64,000 nt of DNA from Raphanus sativus (taxonomy: Eukaryota; Streptophyta; Magnoliopsida; Brassicales; Brassicaceae): assembly GCF_000801105.2 (NCBI RefSeq), contig NC_079514.1:24344293-24408292 (forward strand), given 5' to 3'. Below the pieces are notes generated by a model. The model was not told the origin of the DNA, searched no databases, and saw only the letters and a list, made by a program, of their open reading frames with translations. Positions 22,093 to 33,249 of this stretch are shown piece by piece. Both the position numbers and the translations under genes were made by a program. Numbering within the stretch: the first letter of the stretch is position 1; every line of letters begins with the position of its first letter.

Positions 22093-24199
22093 GGTTCTCA
22101 GTTACCATTGATTCTTCGATTCCCAGATAATGTTAGGAAATCCAGAGTGCACAGCAGAAGCTTCACACAGCCGTTCGCAAAGCTTCGAGCACTCCTTATT
22201 GCTGAGATGATAGTCAAAGGAGAAGAGTCTCTGGAGGAGGCTTTCAAACAAGAATGATAAAGCTTCAGAGAGTGGACATTGAGACTTGTTTTGGAGCACG
22301 TTCTCATTCTCATCCAGACTAAATCAGATTTCCAAAATTCAAGCTAATGACTAAAAATAAGCGCTGAGTGGGAGGCAACCCACTATTAGGTTTGTTTTAA
22401 ATTTGGTTTTATCTTCTTATATTACTGATTTTTGTTTTTAAATATTGCAGGTAAAAAAAATGAACAGTACCCACGATACTGGAGCAACAGTGCCGAGCGA
22501 CACTGTAGCAAGCAAATCGATCGACACTGTAGCAGAGTTACTGTAGCGGATTCACTGTAGCAACACTACTGTAGCAGATTCACTGTTCATCCGGAAAAAA
22601 TATTGGTTTTATATTTGTCTATTACTAACTTTTAGTGTTTTATATATATATGTTAGGTAAAAATCAAGGGGAAAGAACCAAGGAAGATGCGTTTCTACAA
22701 GAATCGACTATGGCTGGCCAGCATCGGTCGACAGAGCATCACTAGCATGGTTCGATCGCCAATTAACTGTGTCGATCGACAGAGCATCAATGGTATTGAT
22801 CGCCACTTAACTGTGTTGATTGATATTCACATGAAAGTCAGGTATACCATTTTTCCTTGTTAAATATTGTCCTTATGATTTATTCTCCCACCGATCTTGG
22901 ACTGTATAACGCTGGAGACAGTGTTGTTTAAGTCTGGGGGAGGTTTCACTGATATTGTGTTTTAGTTGTTTAAGTCCGAGTAGACGTTTTCCATCTCTAT
23001 CGACCGACGAGACCATGTCGATATCGGTCGACATCATTACATCAGCCACGATCGACATGTACTCACCTACATCGATCGATACGGTTATCGGTCAGGTATA
23101 ACGTTCTAACTTGTTAAATATCGTACTTATGCTTTATGTTTTTCATACCACCGACTGTGTTACACTGGGGACAGTGTAATTTAAGTCTGGGGGGATTACT
23201 AATGATTATCTACTTTATGAGTCTTATTTAAAACATTTTCAAAAAAGTTTTTATTGAGTCAAGAAGGGGATATAATCTTAATCGATTTATTACTTGTCAT
23301 CTAACCACTCTTTAGACCAGTCTTAGATTTACTGACTGCAGAACTACTAGAGATACTAAATTGGATCAACCTGTCAACTATGTTTGCACTTGCTGAAATT
23401 GTTTGAAGGAACCAAAGCTGACCTCCAACCTAATACTGACTTGATTTGCTTGTCTTGGGGCTTGGTATACAAGGGATCTGAATCCTCTTGCAAGTCTGGA
23501 AGGTAAAACGTCTGTGTGTTTCTGGTTTCCTTCCTTCTCTCTCTTCGGCATCTCAAGATCTAAGTTTATAAAAAAAGATTGATATGATTTCTTGAGAGGC
23601 AGAGGGATAGGTAAATTTCCTGCGACCCCATTATTCTAAATCTCAAGGATGATCACACATTGTGGAAACGAGGGATATGTAAATTACCTGTGACCCCACT
23701 ATTCGCTACACTTTGTCAAAATGTATGAGGTACAAATGCAACAAAGCCAATGAGATGAAATAGATGGTCTAAATCAGTATCGAAATTCATTGAAATTGAA
23801 ACTAATAAGAGATTCAGAGAAGAGAGAAGAGGGGAGAAAGCGACCAGAGAAGACTGCAGGTGTGTTCAGAAACTTGTTTGAGTTGAATCCATGTGTCCTG
23901 TGATCGATATTCCCAAGGTAAAACCTACACATTTATTTTATGCAAGAAATGAGGTTAGTAGAGAGGATTGTCAGACATGATCTGTTAGGTTGTGGACTAG
24001 GTGAATTTGGTTGCTATACTAGGATATTGTATAATGTGCTTCTAAGGTTAGGATGTTTAATGATTTGGTTTGCACTACTAAAGAGATGATGAACTGAGTT
24101 TTTAAAATCCTTTGAGTCCCTGCTGTTTTCAAACCTCTTTCAGAGAGACTGCCTGTTGGTTTTGCTTGAGGACAAGCAAAAGGGTAAGTCTGGGGGAGT
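22093..24199 (+). other. Untranslated 3' region of element E with duplicated PPT-like cassettes
   Basis: No gene. 'gtgggaggcaaccca' at about 22368 is a landmark seen in Athila elements. 'actgtagca' words repeat at 22460-22590. Two roughly 100-bp cassettes, each ending in an 'acagtgt' word and AAGTCTGGGGG, lie at about 22842-22945 and 23092-23195. Further AAGTCTGGGGG copies are at about 22038 and 24187. Confidence 0.6.
24187..24199 (+). promoter_or_regulatory. Polypurine tract of element E
   Basis: AAGTCTGGGGGAG directly before the 3' LTR start. Three other copies of the core occur upstream. Confidence 0.65.
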
Positions 24200-24864
24200 T
24201 TATATACCATGAAATTTACCCATTTCTAGCTATGGCATAGAAGTGTTTTATATACTATTTATTATGTGTTGGATTCTATTTAGAGTATTTACAGGTTCAT
24301 GGACGATTTGGAGATATAAGGTCATTTTGGTGTCTTTTGGAGTCTTTCGCAGTGCAGAACTGCATAGACGCTTCAGATGTTTAGCTCTCGATGGAGACCT
24401 TCATACCGTTGGATTTAGCCCTTCGTTTGAAACACGATAGAACTTTTAGTTAGATTTCCCATGCCACCGGTCTGAGGTCAATCCGCATCCTGTAGCAGAA
24501 GTTATGTCTATTTTACTGAAGAGTGGCCAGTCTGCCTCTCAAGAAGAAACTGTCGTGAAGAGGATTGTATGTCGATTGATGCAGCACACTGCATGTCGAT
24601 CGACATGGACATCATAATGTGGGCCGAGTATATTTAATGACCGAATGAAGCCCAGGAGTCACCACAAAGTTACCAAAATATCCTTGACGACCAGAAACCC
24701 TATTTATGTTATTTCTAAGCCATTGTTGACGGCGACGCTTTCTATTATTCATTGTTCTTAGTTAGGAGAGAAGGGAGGAACTCCTTCAGAGTCCTCCTGG
24801 AACTCCTTTGCTTTTGGTTTATTTATCTATTGCAATTTCATCTATTCATCTATGATTTCTGTGA
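24200..24864 (+). repeat. 3' LTR of element E, first part
   Basis: Matches 18259-18923 of the 5' LTR up to 'tttctgtga', where composite F interrupts. Confidence 0.88.
24860..24864. repeat. Target-site duplication of composite F, left (TGTGA)
   Basis: TGTGA precedes TGTTTGAGG. In the uninterrupted 5' LTR of E this site reads 'ttctgtgacaactatc'. Confidence 0.92.
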
Positions 24865-25370
24865 TGTTTGAGGTGAGTTTGGTCGACAGAAAGTAAAAGA
24901 ACTCAAGAGTGGGATGAACAGAGACGTTTTATTAGAGTCGGAATAACGAGGGTACAAGAGTAAGAAAGCCGGCTAGTCGACGCTCGGTAAGCTCCTAGCC
25001 GGAAGTACAAGAGAAAGCGGCGAGATACAAAGAGAGTAATGGAAACCCTAATCTAGCCGCAAGTCTGTCTGTCTAAATGGTGATGCCTTTCCTTCCTGTC
25101 CTCAACTCCTTATATAGCCTCTTAGGTCGGTTAGTTTTGACCTAATTCATCCTCTTTGTTATGGGCCTTTTGACTTGCAGGCCCAATCGGGACAACTGTT
25201 CGGCCCGAGCCGCTTGATCGTTGTCTTTGGCTGCTCGTCTTCTGTTCAAAGAGATCACGAGCCGAGTCGCGACTCATTCGGAGCCGGCTTTGAGCCGACT
25301 ATCCTTTGAATGATAGTAATGGGCCTCCTGTTCGCTGGGCCTTGTGGATGGTGACAATCCATCCCCAACA
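24865..25370 (-). repeat. LTR1 of composite F
   Basis: 506 bp. On the minus strand TGTTGGGGATGG...CTCACCTCAAACA. Acts as 3' LTR of the left arm. Confidence 0.92.
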
Positions 25371-25769
25371 GTAAGTCCCCCCCTAGTTCGTTGTCGAGTC
25401 GAGCAATCGATCGCAGCGAATTAGTTAGTTAGGGCTCAAAGAACAGGAGGTTTAATCCCCTGATTCCCCGATTCCGTAGAGAGGCCGCTGGCGGAGAGAT
25501 TTTTTCTGTTTTTCTCGGACGAACAACCGATCTGCCCCGTACTCGGTATCCCAGGTGAGTTTCTCTAAACCGATAAATTGATTGTGTTTGGTTCGTGATG
25601 TGACATCGAACCGCCGTCGGTTTTGATCGAGAAGCCGAAACGTCGCTAGGGTTTTTGGCGAGAATCCGAAAGGTCGCGTTTGAGGGAGACGCGCGAGCCT
25701 GCCGACAGTCCCAATTAGGCCCGCTTAGGGCTAATGATGGCACCTCGTATGAGGCGCTTTCCCTCTCTC

Positions 25770-25777
25770 TATAAATA
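25770..25777 (+). promoter_or_regulatory. TATA box of antisense gene, left arm of F
   Basis: TATAAATA lies 111 bp before ATG 25888, followed by CT-rich leader sequence of the kind seen in plant 5' UTRs. The two partial copies at the palindrome centre have lost this box by a short deletion. Confidence 0.55.
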
Positions 25778-25887
25778 GGAGACCTCTCTCGAGATTTCTC
25801 TCATTCTTCTCTCAGTTATCAGGAACTTTCTCTCTCTATCCTTTATCTCTCTAGCTTTTGCTCTCTGTTTTAGTTCTTCTACTCGGT

Positions 25888-28800
25888 ATGTCGACGAACA
25901 AGCGACTTTCTCGAGAACAAAAGGGGAAGATGACTACGGATACTGCCGGTCCTGACAGCGATCTAGAGAGGGTCCGTGGGTCCGGAGATAGCGCAGAGGC
26001 GGCTCATCGCGAGGCGATGATGGATACCGAGAACATGACCCGAGAGCAGCGTATGCTCGTCTCGGAGGCTATGGTTCGGTCTCGCGGGGATGACGACGGA
26101 GGCGATAGCTCTTCTGATGATGGGATGACTCCCTTCTGCTTCTACCCGGGAAATATTTTCGAGGAGCAGCGCAGGCTTGACCCGACACGAGCTCGTCCCT
26201 CGGTAGTCGAAGGACAGGATTGGAGGAACGTTTTACCGACGCGGTCCACATTCGAGTCGGTGACAAGACTGCTGAAGAGAAGCAAGGCGACTGGGGTTAC
26301 ATTCATAATCCCGTCGAAGGACCAACGGCCGTGGTCTCCCCCGAAGGGATATCAGTGCGTATACGAGTCGTACTTCGAAAACGACACGAAGTTATGGTTT
26401 CCGATTCCTCGACTCGTCACTGCCTACACAATGCGCCGAGGACTTGCTCTGAGTCAATTCTTGAATGGCGCTTGGCGTCTAGCAGTTGCACTGATGGTGA
26501 TCGGGGCAGAGGCCGGTGCTGCTCTCAGTGTCCGGGCATTCGAGGAGCTGGTCTCGGTGAAGATTAATCGGGGCCTGTTGTCACTGAAGATACGCCCCAA
26601 CTACAATGTAGTAACGGGCTATCCAACCAAGACGAACGACTGGCAGCGATCGTATTTTTACGTTAAGTCCGATCGCTTGGCTTTCGAGGAGCCGCTGAAG
26701 ACCAGTTACCGTGTTCTTTGGAACAATGAATTTGGTATAGAATGTTTCCTAGTCTTTTGCTGTTTCATGCTCTTGATCGTCTCTTTTCCTTTTGTTTTGG
26801 CAGTTCCTCACTCGAATACCGCGGAGTACGAGGAAGATTTCTTGGAGAGTGCTCGGATCATCGCGTCTCAGAGGCAAGATCTTTGGGAGAACTTCTCGTA
26901 TAGGAGGATTCGCAGGTCGATTGATCGGATTAGACAACGTAAGTCTCTCCTTCTTTCTTTTTGCTCGGTTTCCTCAGGGATCTTAAGTTGCTTTCTTTCG
27001 TCCTTGCAGAGGTTTGGCGCTCGGATACTGTTCCAATTATCACCAAGAAGTCGAAGAGAATCAACCTGTTCAACAAAGCCGAGCAGAGGGAGATCAATCG
27101 AGCCAAAGCTATGAGGGAATTGCCGGATCTAAGCTTGGTGGTGGGGAAGCAACTCGGGTTCGTGGAGCCGGACCAAAACTCAAACGCAGGCTCATCTGAT
27201 CCCGGGGAGCCGAATGCGACCGAGTCAGGTGAGGCTCAGCTCGTGAGGAAAAAAGGGAACAAGACAAAAGAGTGGGACGATGCCTCAGCTTCCGGGGAGA
27301 AACAACCCGAGGAGACTTCCACCGGTGGGGGCGCCGAGTCAGAGAAGAAACGGGCGCGAAAGGATCCCGGAGAGGTTCGACCTTCCTCCGTGGAAGAAGG
27401 GGAGCTCCAAGCCTTGGAGCCTAGTAACGGTTCTCGAGACGACGCTCCCCCGAATCCATCGCTCGATGGTGGTCAAGCGGATGATCATCAAGAGACTTCT
27501 TCTAAAGCGAAGAAGAAGAAGTCGAAAAAGAATAAGAAGAAGGACGCTGGCGAGTCCTCGGTGCAGGAGGTGGCGCCTAATACGGAGAAGGGAACCGTGG
27601 AAGCTCCGGCTGCTGCTGTTTCTCCCCCGAAGGTAGCGGTTCGCGAAGATGCCCGGGGATCGAGCAGGTCCTCTCCGAAGGCTCAGGAGAAAGGGGCTGT
27701 GCCGAAGAACCTTCAGGGATTCTGTCCGGACAAAGTCGACTTCATCTTCAAGCGGGACACTCCTCTCGTTTGCAATAACAGGGACTGTGCTCGCTTTGTC
27801 CGCCAAGTTCGGGGGAGCTCCGAGCACCTCCCATTCGTCAAAGATCTCGTCTTCCAAGACGACTACACCGTCGCCGCCGGTTCCTCGGTTAGGGTAAGGA
27901 TAGGTTTTGCGTTGCGTCCGTTCCTCGTCTTTCTTCTAACTTGGTTGTCTCACTCCATCTCTTTCTTTGATGTACTGCAGAGCCAAGGGGACTGGAATGA
28001 AGTCGTCCGCAAGTACGACAAGGAGCTGAAGAGGACCTATGGTGTGATCGATAGGCAGCGACGCAACACCAAGGAAGCGACGGAAGCCTTAGAGATCATG
28101 CTGCGCAAGAAAGATGAAGCGGTCATCCGGGAAGAGGCCATGAGGGATGAGCTCTCCCAGAAAGAGGCGGCTATGAACAAGGAGCTGAAGCGAGCCCGGG
28201 AGTTGGTTAAGACACTCGAGAAAGAGAAAGCCAAGTTGGCAAACGAGAAAAAGATCCTCGAGGAAGAGAAGGCTGCTGCTGCCTTAGAGCATTCCAAAGA
28301 GATGGATCGTCTCCGAGAGTCGCGCCTCTATGAGGTTACTCACGAGCGGATCCGAGTAATGGCAGCGATGCACGGAAAGGCTGCTGCTCGCTTCCAGAGG
28401 ATTCGAGATCGGGAGACTCGTCGTGACAGCTTCGAGGATGCGAGGTGTATGCTCGGCCAGGCTCGAGGGATGAGACGTTGTCTTGAAGGGATGAAGGCAA
28501 CAGGTAAAAACATCTCTCAGGGAGACATCGATACCTACGCCGGGCAGGAGAAGCACTATGACGCGGAGGTGAAGCGTTTGAACGTGGATGATCTTCCCGA
28601 GAAGGACCTCTCTTTGTCTCCTCTTGTGCTCGAGTCGAGGTTCGTTATTCAGGAGATATTGGATAAAGTCGACAAGTATGGGTCGAACATGGACTTGCTC
28701 GGCTCTGAGGCTGCCAGGGCTCTTCGCACTCCTCTCAGGGAACCAGGAGATCAATCCGAAGAACCATCGAAGAGCCTTCTCGAAACCGTCCAGTCGCCAG

Positions 28801-29001
28801 CTCGTCCTGATGCCATCCTCCCGGATCAAGAAGCCGTCCCGAAGGATCCTTCCGCGGTTGCTGAAGAGACAACCAGGCCAACTCCCGATGAGCCGACACA
28901 CGATCAAGACGGTTGATATCTCCGACTCGCCGTCACTCGAGACGGCAGACTCTGGCGCGAGCAAAGGACATCCTGAGGAGGACCCTCCTGTTTCCGGATA
29001 A
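25888..29001 (+). CDS. Antisense gene of Tat element, left arm of F
   Basis: Start MSTNKRLSREQKG. Four exons: 25888-26734, 26804-26938, 27010-27893 and 27981-28916, with GT-AG introns of 69, 71 and 87 bp in phases 1, 1 and 0. Exon 1 holds the globular domain (VYESYFENDTKLWFPIPRL, LALSQFLNGAWRLAVALMV, WQRSYFYVKSDRLAFEEPLK). Exon 3 is Lys/Glu-rich and probably disordered with nuclear-targeting-like KAKKKKSKKNKKK. Exon 4 is a coiled coil (LVKTLEKEKAKLANEKKILE) and a Pro/Glu-rich tail. About 8 bp are missing near 28893 compared with the right-arm copy, so translation ends at 28916; the old tail continues in another frame to 29001. It is antisense to integrase and gag, of the gypsy-type 'Transposase_28' or ASY2-like kind. 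Molecular role unknown. Confidence 0.7.
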
Positions 29002-29888
29002 TTTTTAATGTTTGTTGTAACTTTTCTTCGGCGTTGTGCCTTTGTTTAAAACTGTCTCCTTTTCTCGGCTAAGGCCTTTTGTTGTATGAACTAATTGCCT
29101 TGGTTTTCTTTTTATCTTAGACTTTGAACGTTTCTTTATATATTTCAGTAAGTTGTTTCCACTTAGAAATATATAAATCATTTTTCGTTCCTTTGTCTTT
29201 AACCGAGAAACGGATTCGTTTGGGCGGTTGCTCGCGTTTGCCAGCGAGTTCCCCCTTTTTCAGATAGAACAGGAGATCAGGGACGGTTGCTCGTTCAAAT
29301 CTTTTCTTATTCAACGAAACTTTTACAAGTAGTTGTTTAAGCGGATACAAAGAGAAACTCTAATCGTTCTATTGAATTACCGATGAAAAGGTTTCGAGAC
29401 GTGCTGCAGTAACCGAGAGAACTATTGGTCGGCCAAACCGTCGTTCTTCGGTTAGACTTGGTCTAAAATTTCCATCAGGTAGCCGGTCAATGCGTGACGC
29501 ATAGGTGACGCGAGGCTGGTATTCCCTTCGACTGACGTCTGATCAAGACCTAGTCGATTGATTTGGGCGAGTGCTCGTGCTCCGCTTGAGAAAGGGGCTG
29601 GCATCGTTTACTATGAGGAAAGTGACTGTTCGTCATTCTTTTGCAAAAATTTGGACTTTGTTTTGGTTGGGGCTGGACCCTGTGAAGGGATGCCTACGTA
29701 CCTCGGATGAGGATCAAGCCTTTCGTAGTTCGTTTGACCGAGTGAAAGTGGCTATGGTAGCACATTCACTCGGACGAGTAGAAGTGACTGTTATGTGCAT
29801 CTACTCGGTTTTTTTTTTTTTTTTTTTTTTTTTGTGAGCGAACAGTGACCTGTTGGTCATTCACTCGGAGAAAAGGGATGAGGCGTTT
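29002..29888. other. Non-coding tail between antisense gene and integrase, left arm of F
   Basis: Contains the conserved hairpin block (29692-29731) and a run of about 24 T at 29810-29833. No gene. Confidence 0.6.
29692..29731 (-). other. Conserved hairpin block, left arm of F
   Basis: Minus strand: GAACTAC, spacer, CTTGATC, hairpin CCTC-ATCC-GAGG, TACGTAGGC. Same order as in elements A and B with a different stem. Confidence 0.6.
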
Positions 29889-31256
29889 CTATTGGTAGAA
29901 GCGGCGAAGATGCATCGAGTTCCAAGCTCGTGGGACTGCCTCTCCGCGGGAAGTCTCGAGTCGGTAGACGCCGGGTTAACGACTCGAGTGATCTTGTAAG
30001 GTCCCTCCCAGTTGGTCCCTAGCTTTCCAGCGTTGAGCTCCTTTGTGTTGTCGAAAACTTTTCGGAGGACGAGGTCGCAGAGCTCGAGAGGGCGCGCTTT
30101 TACCTTCTTATTATAGTAGCTCTCGATCTGGTTCTGGTAATTTTGGATCCGAAGAAGCGCCTGATCACGTTTTTCCTCGAGTTCGTCAAGGGCATCGAGG
30201 AGCATATCTTGATTAAGTTCGACGAACTGCGGCATCTTGGCGCGCCGCCGAAGACTCGTCACGTTAACTTCGGCGGGGGCCATTGCTTCCATCCCGTAAG
30301 CAAGAGAGAAAGGGGTGGATTTGGTCGCACCACGAGGAGTCGTTCGGTGCGACCAGAGGACGCCGTCCAGTTCGTCGGCCCAATGGCCTTTCTTGAGGTC
30401 GAGTCGCTTCTTGATCTCATCGATGATAATCTTGTTGGAGGATTCCGCCTGCCCGTTTCCTTGCGGGTAGCGGGGAGTCGAAGGGCTTAGGCGGATATTC
30501 CACTTGCTACAGAACTCTTTGAAGTTTCCGGACATGAACTGAGAGCCATTGTCCGTTATGATCTCGTATGGTAAACCATGGCGGCAGATGATGTTCTTCC
30601 AGACGAAGGTGCGGACTTCCTTGTCCGTCACCTGAGAAAATGCTTCAGCTTCAATCCACTTAGTGAAGTAATCGGTGAGGACCAGGATGAAACGACGTTG
30701 GCGTGAGTTCGGCATTGGCCCGATGATGTCCATCCCCCACCGCATGAACGGATAAGGGGCGGCAGATGTCCGCAACAGCTCGGTGGGACTGTGGATGCTC
30801 GGAGCGTGACGCTGGCATTTGTCGCACCGACGGGCGTATGCTTCGCAGTCAGTGTTCATAGATGGCCAAAAGAATCCCAAGCTTCGAACCTTAAGGGCAA
30901 GAGCTCGGCCTCCCGAGTGGTTTCCTCCTGCTCCGTCGTGAGTTTCAGCCATCACTCGCCGCACTTCATCGCCCTGGATGCACTTTAAGAGGACCTTGTT
31001 CGCGGTTACTCGGTGAAGTTCGTCGTTCATGACGACGTAGTGGGCGCTGCGTCTCTTCAGGCGTCTCGCTGGCCACTTATCTTTCGGCAGTTCTTCACGG
31101 ATGAGATAATCTAGGAACTCGGCTCGCCAGTCGATCGGGGTGTCGTCATGATCGGGCATCTCAGTGTCGGCGTGATCGGTGGTGGATCGTCGAGTTGTTG
31201 CGAAGATTAGAGCGATGGGAAGACTTTCGTCGGAAGAAGGATCGATGCTCGGTCGA
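29889..31256 (-). pseudogene. Integrase region, left arm of F
   Basis: Zinc-binding HHCC part (ETHDGAGGNHSGGRALAL, CEAYARRCDKCQRHAP), catalytic core with D (WGMDIIGPMPNSRQRRF), D ([18 protein letters not shown]) and E ([16 protein letters not shown]), then the C-terminal domain (GKLGTNWEGPYKITRVV). A 1-bp loss after that point shifts the frame. Upstream it is fused by a 3-kb deletion directly to the middle of gag at 31256/31257, so protease, reverse transcriptase and RNase H are missing. The right arm has the reverse pattern: those parts present, the front of integrase missing. Confidence 0.8.
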
Positions 31257-32717
31257 TCAATCCGATGTATGGGTATCGTCCTTCTTATCTTTGTTCCTGC
31301 TCCAGCTGTTTTCCCCTTTCGGTTTGGGTTTCGGCGGCTGGATCTTGTAATCTCCGCTTTCGATCGAGGAGAGGAACTGGGCGTAGAGAGATTTGCACTC
31401 AGTCGTGTCGTGTCCCTTGACGTCGTGATACTTGCAATGCTTCGTAAGATCGATGGGCGTTCTGGTCGGTCCTGTCGCCGAATCGACTTTAGCCACGGTA
31501 CCAGCACTCAGGGTACTGGGAGACGCATCGGGAGAGTCGGTCTCTCGCTGATAGACATTCCATTTTTTATCGTGCATGACCATGGTTGAAACAGGGGCGT
31601 TGTTCTCGTCCACGACGTAGAGGAGACCCCCTTTTTTGCTGCCAGTATCACCTGGTGCGTGCTGGCGTGGCTCGGTCCGAGCATCCGCACTCTTGGCTGC
31701 AGCAGGCTTGGCTGCGTTCTGCTTTCGGATTATCGCCTTGGTATCTTCTTCCATTCGAATGAAGTTGTGAGATCGGGCGATAGCGTCAGGGAGCGAAGTC
31801 GTAGGGTTGGAATACAGGTCCTTACGAAACTTCGAGTTGACGAGGAGAGTGTTCATCAAGGCGTCGATAGCGATGTGATCAGGGACGTCGACTCGCGAAA
31901 CGATCGTCTTGAACTTTTCCATGTAGTCCTTGAGACTTTGGTTCTTTGTTTGCGCCATATTCCACAGGCTGGAAGCGGTCGCTGCTCGCTTGGTAAACAT
32001 GATGTAAGTCTTGAGGAATACAGCCGAGAGGTCTCGGAAACTGCGAATCGAGTTCTCGCTGAGCTGTGAGAACCAGGTTAGTGCTTGTTCGTTGAGTGTT
32101 TCGACGAAGAGCTGACAGTATCCTGCGTCCTTCTCTTCGTCGGAAAGGCGAGCTCTGGCCATAGCTATGTTGAAGGCTGTTAGATGCTCGACAGGGTCGC
32201 CACCGGGTTTGTACTCGGGGAGACGGAGCTTTTCTATTTTGCGGAGCTGGACCCTGGTTAGCTCGCTAGCGAAGGGCGAGCGCGAAGTGGAGGCGATGAC
32301 GCTGTCGATCTGAGGGGCTGCGCTCGTCGCTTGGTGGATCTGCGAGCTCATTTGTTGAAGGCTGGGTTTGAGCTCGGCGATCTCGCGAATCGTCGTCGAA
32401 TCTGCTGTCGTCGGAGTAGGGTAGACGGCAGGGGGCCCGTTAGTGTCGGATTCGTCGACGGCGTGGTCTTCCGCCGGCGTTGGAGGGAAAAGATGCCGGC
32501 AGACGGTCTGGGAACGGTTTGTCGGTGCAGCAGGAGCGGTGAGGGCAGCTACAAGGGCAGCGAGCTGCTCGTTCGTCGTTTTCTGAACTTCTTCTTGATG
32601 CGCGAGACGAGCCATCACGGAGCTCATGAAGTCCGACGAGAGAAAAGGAGGAGGAGGCGGAGGCGTAAGCTCGGGAGCTTCGCCGGAAGTGACGGGGTTC
32701 GAGTCACCAATCGACAT
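31257..32717 (-). CDS. gag of Tat element, left arm of F (C-terminally truncated)
   Basis: ATG at 32717 (MSIGDSNPVTSGEAPEL), 49 bp from the primer site. The capsid-like gag domain is intact (LPEYKPGGDPVEHLTAFNIA, LTWFSQLSENSIRSFRDLSA, SLWNMAQTKNQSLKDYMEKF, IAIDALMNTLLVNSKFRK). The zinc knuckle CKYHDVKGHDTTEC follows. At the deletion junction about ten foreign residues (DDTHTSD end) precede a stop. It is 486 codons without a break, and could still make a shortened gag. Confidence 0.75.
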   Translation of the reverse strand: MSIGDSNPVTSGEAPELTPPPPPPFLSSDFMSSVMARLAHQEEVQKTTNEQLAALVAALTAPAAPTNRSQTVCRHLFPPTPAEDHAVDESDTNGPPAVYPTPTTADSTTIREIAELKPSLQQMSSQIHQATSAAPQIDSVIASTSRSPFASELTRVQLRKIEKLRLPEYKPGGDPVEHLTAFNIAMARARLSDEEKDAGYCQLFVETLNEQALTWFSQLSENSIRSFRDLSAVFLKTYIMFTKRAATASSLWNMAQTKNQSLKDYMEKFKTIVSRVDVPDHIAIDALMNTLLVNSKFRKDLYSNPTTSLPDAIARSHNFIRMEEDTKAIIRKQNAAKPAAAKSADARTEPRQHAPGDTGSKKGGLLYVVDENNAPVSTMVMHDKKWNVYQRETDSPDASPSTLSAGTVAKVDSATGPTRTPIDLTKHCKYHDVKGHDTTECKSLYAQFLSSIESGDYKIQPPKPKPKGENSWSRNKDKKDDTHTSD

Positions 32718-32745
32718 ATCGGTTTAAGAAACGTTACTCTGATCG

Positions 32746-32763
32746 GCCCCACGGTGGGCGCCA
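32746..32763 (-). promoter_or_regulatory. Primer-binding site, left arm of F
   Basis: Minus strand TGGCGCCCACCGTGGGGC next to LTR2, a common primer site of plant Ty3/gypsy elements. The right arm has lost its copy. Confidence 0.75.
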
Positions 32764-32765
32764 AT

Positions 32766-33249
32766 TGTTTGAGGTGAGTTTGGTCGACAGAAAGTAAAAG
32801 AACTCAAGAGTGGGATGAACAGAGACGTTTTATTAGAGTCGGAATAACGAGGGTACAAGAGTAAGAAAGCCGGCTAGTCGACGCTCGGTAAGCTCCTAGC
32901 TGGAAGTACAAGAGAAAACGGCGAGATACAAAGAGAGTAATGGAAACCCTAATCTAGCCGCAAGTCTGTCTGTCTAAATGGTGATGCCTTATATAGCCTC
33001 TTAGGTCGGTTAGTTTTGACCTAATTCATCCTCTTTGTTATGGGCCTTTTGACTTGCAGGCCCAATCGGGACAACTGTTCGGCCCGAGCCGCTTGATCGC
33101 TGTCTTCGGCTGCTCGTCTTCTGTTCAAAGAGATCACGAGCCGAGTCGCGACTCATTCAGAGCCGGCTTTGAGCCGACTATCCTTTGAATGATAGTAATG
33201 GGCCTCCTGTTCGCTGGGCCTTGTGGATGGTGACAATCCATCCCCAACA
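32766..33249 (-). repeat. LTR2 of composite F
   Basis: 484 bp, the 5' LTR of the left arm. It lacks about 22 bp ('tccttcctgtcctcaactcc' region) present in LTR1, LTR3 and LTR4, a deletion between short CCTT repeats. Confidence 0.92.

Noticed and set aside
27339..27857. 172-residue open frame on the minus strand
   Set aside because: Exact shadow of the antisense gene exon 3; Arg/Leu-rich composition arises from reading its Lys/Glu codons on the other strand. The matching frame at 41006-41524 is the same effect.
29571..29837. 88-residue open frame ending in poly-Phe, with mirror copy at 39011-39286
   Set aside because: Covers the conserved hairpin block and a T run; antisense to the element and not shared in frame by A or B.
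31508..31690. Alternative start giving one continuous integrase frame into gag
   Set aside because: The stretch upstream of 31257 in that frame is the out-of-frame reading of gag; true integrase similarity starts at the deletion junction.
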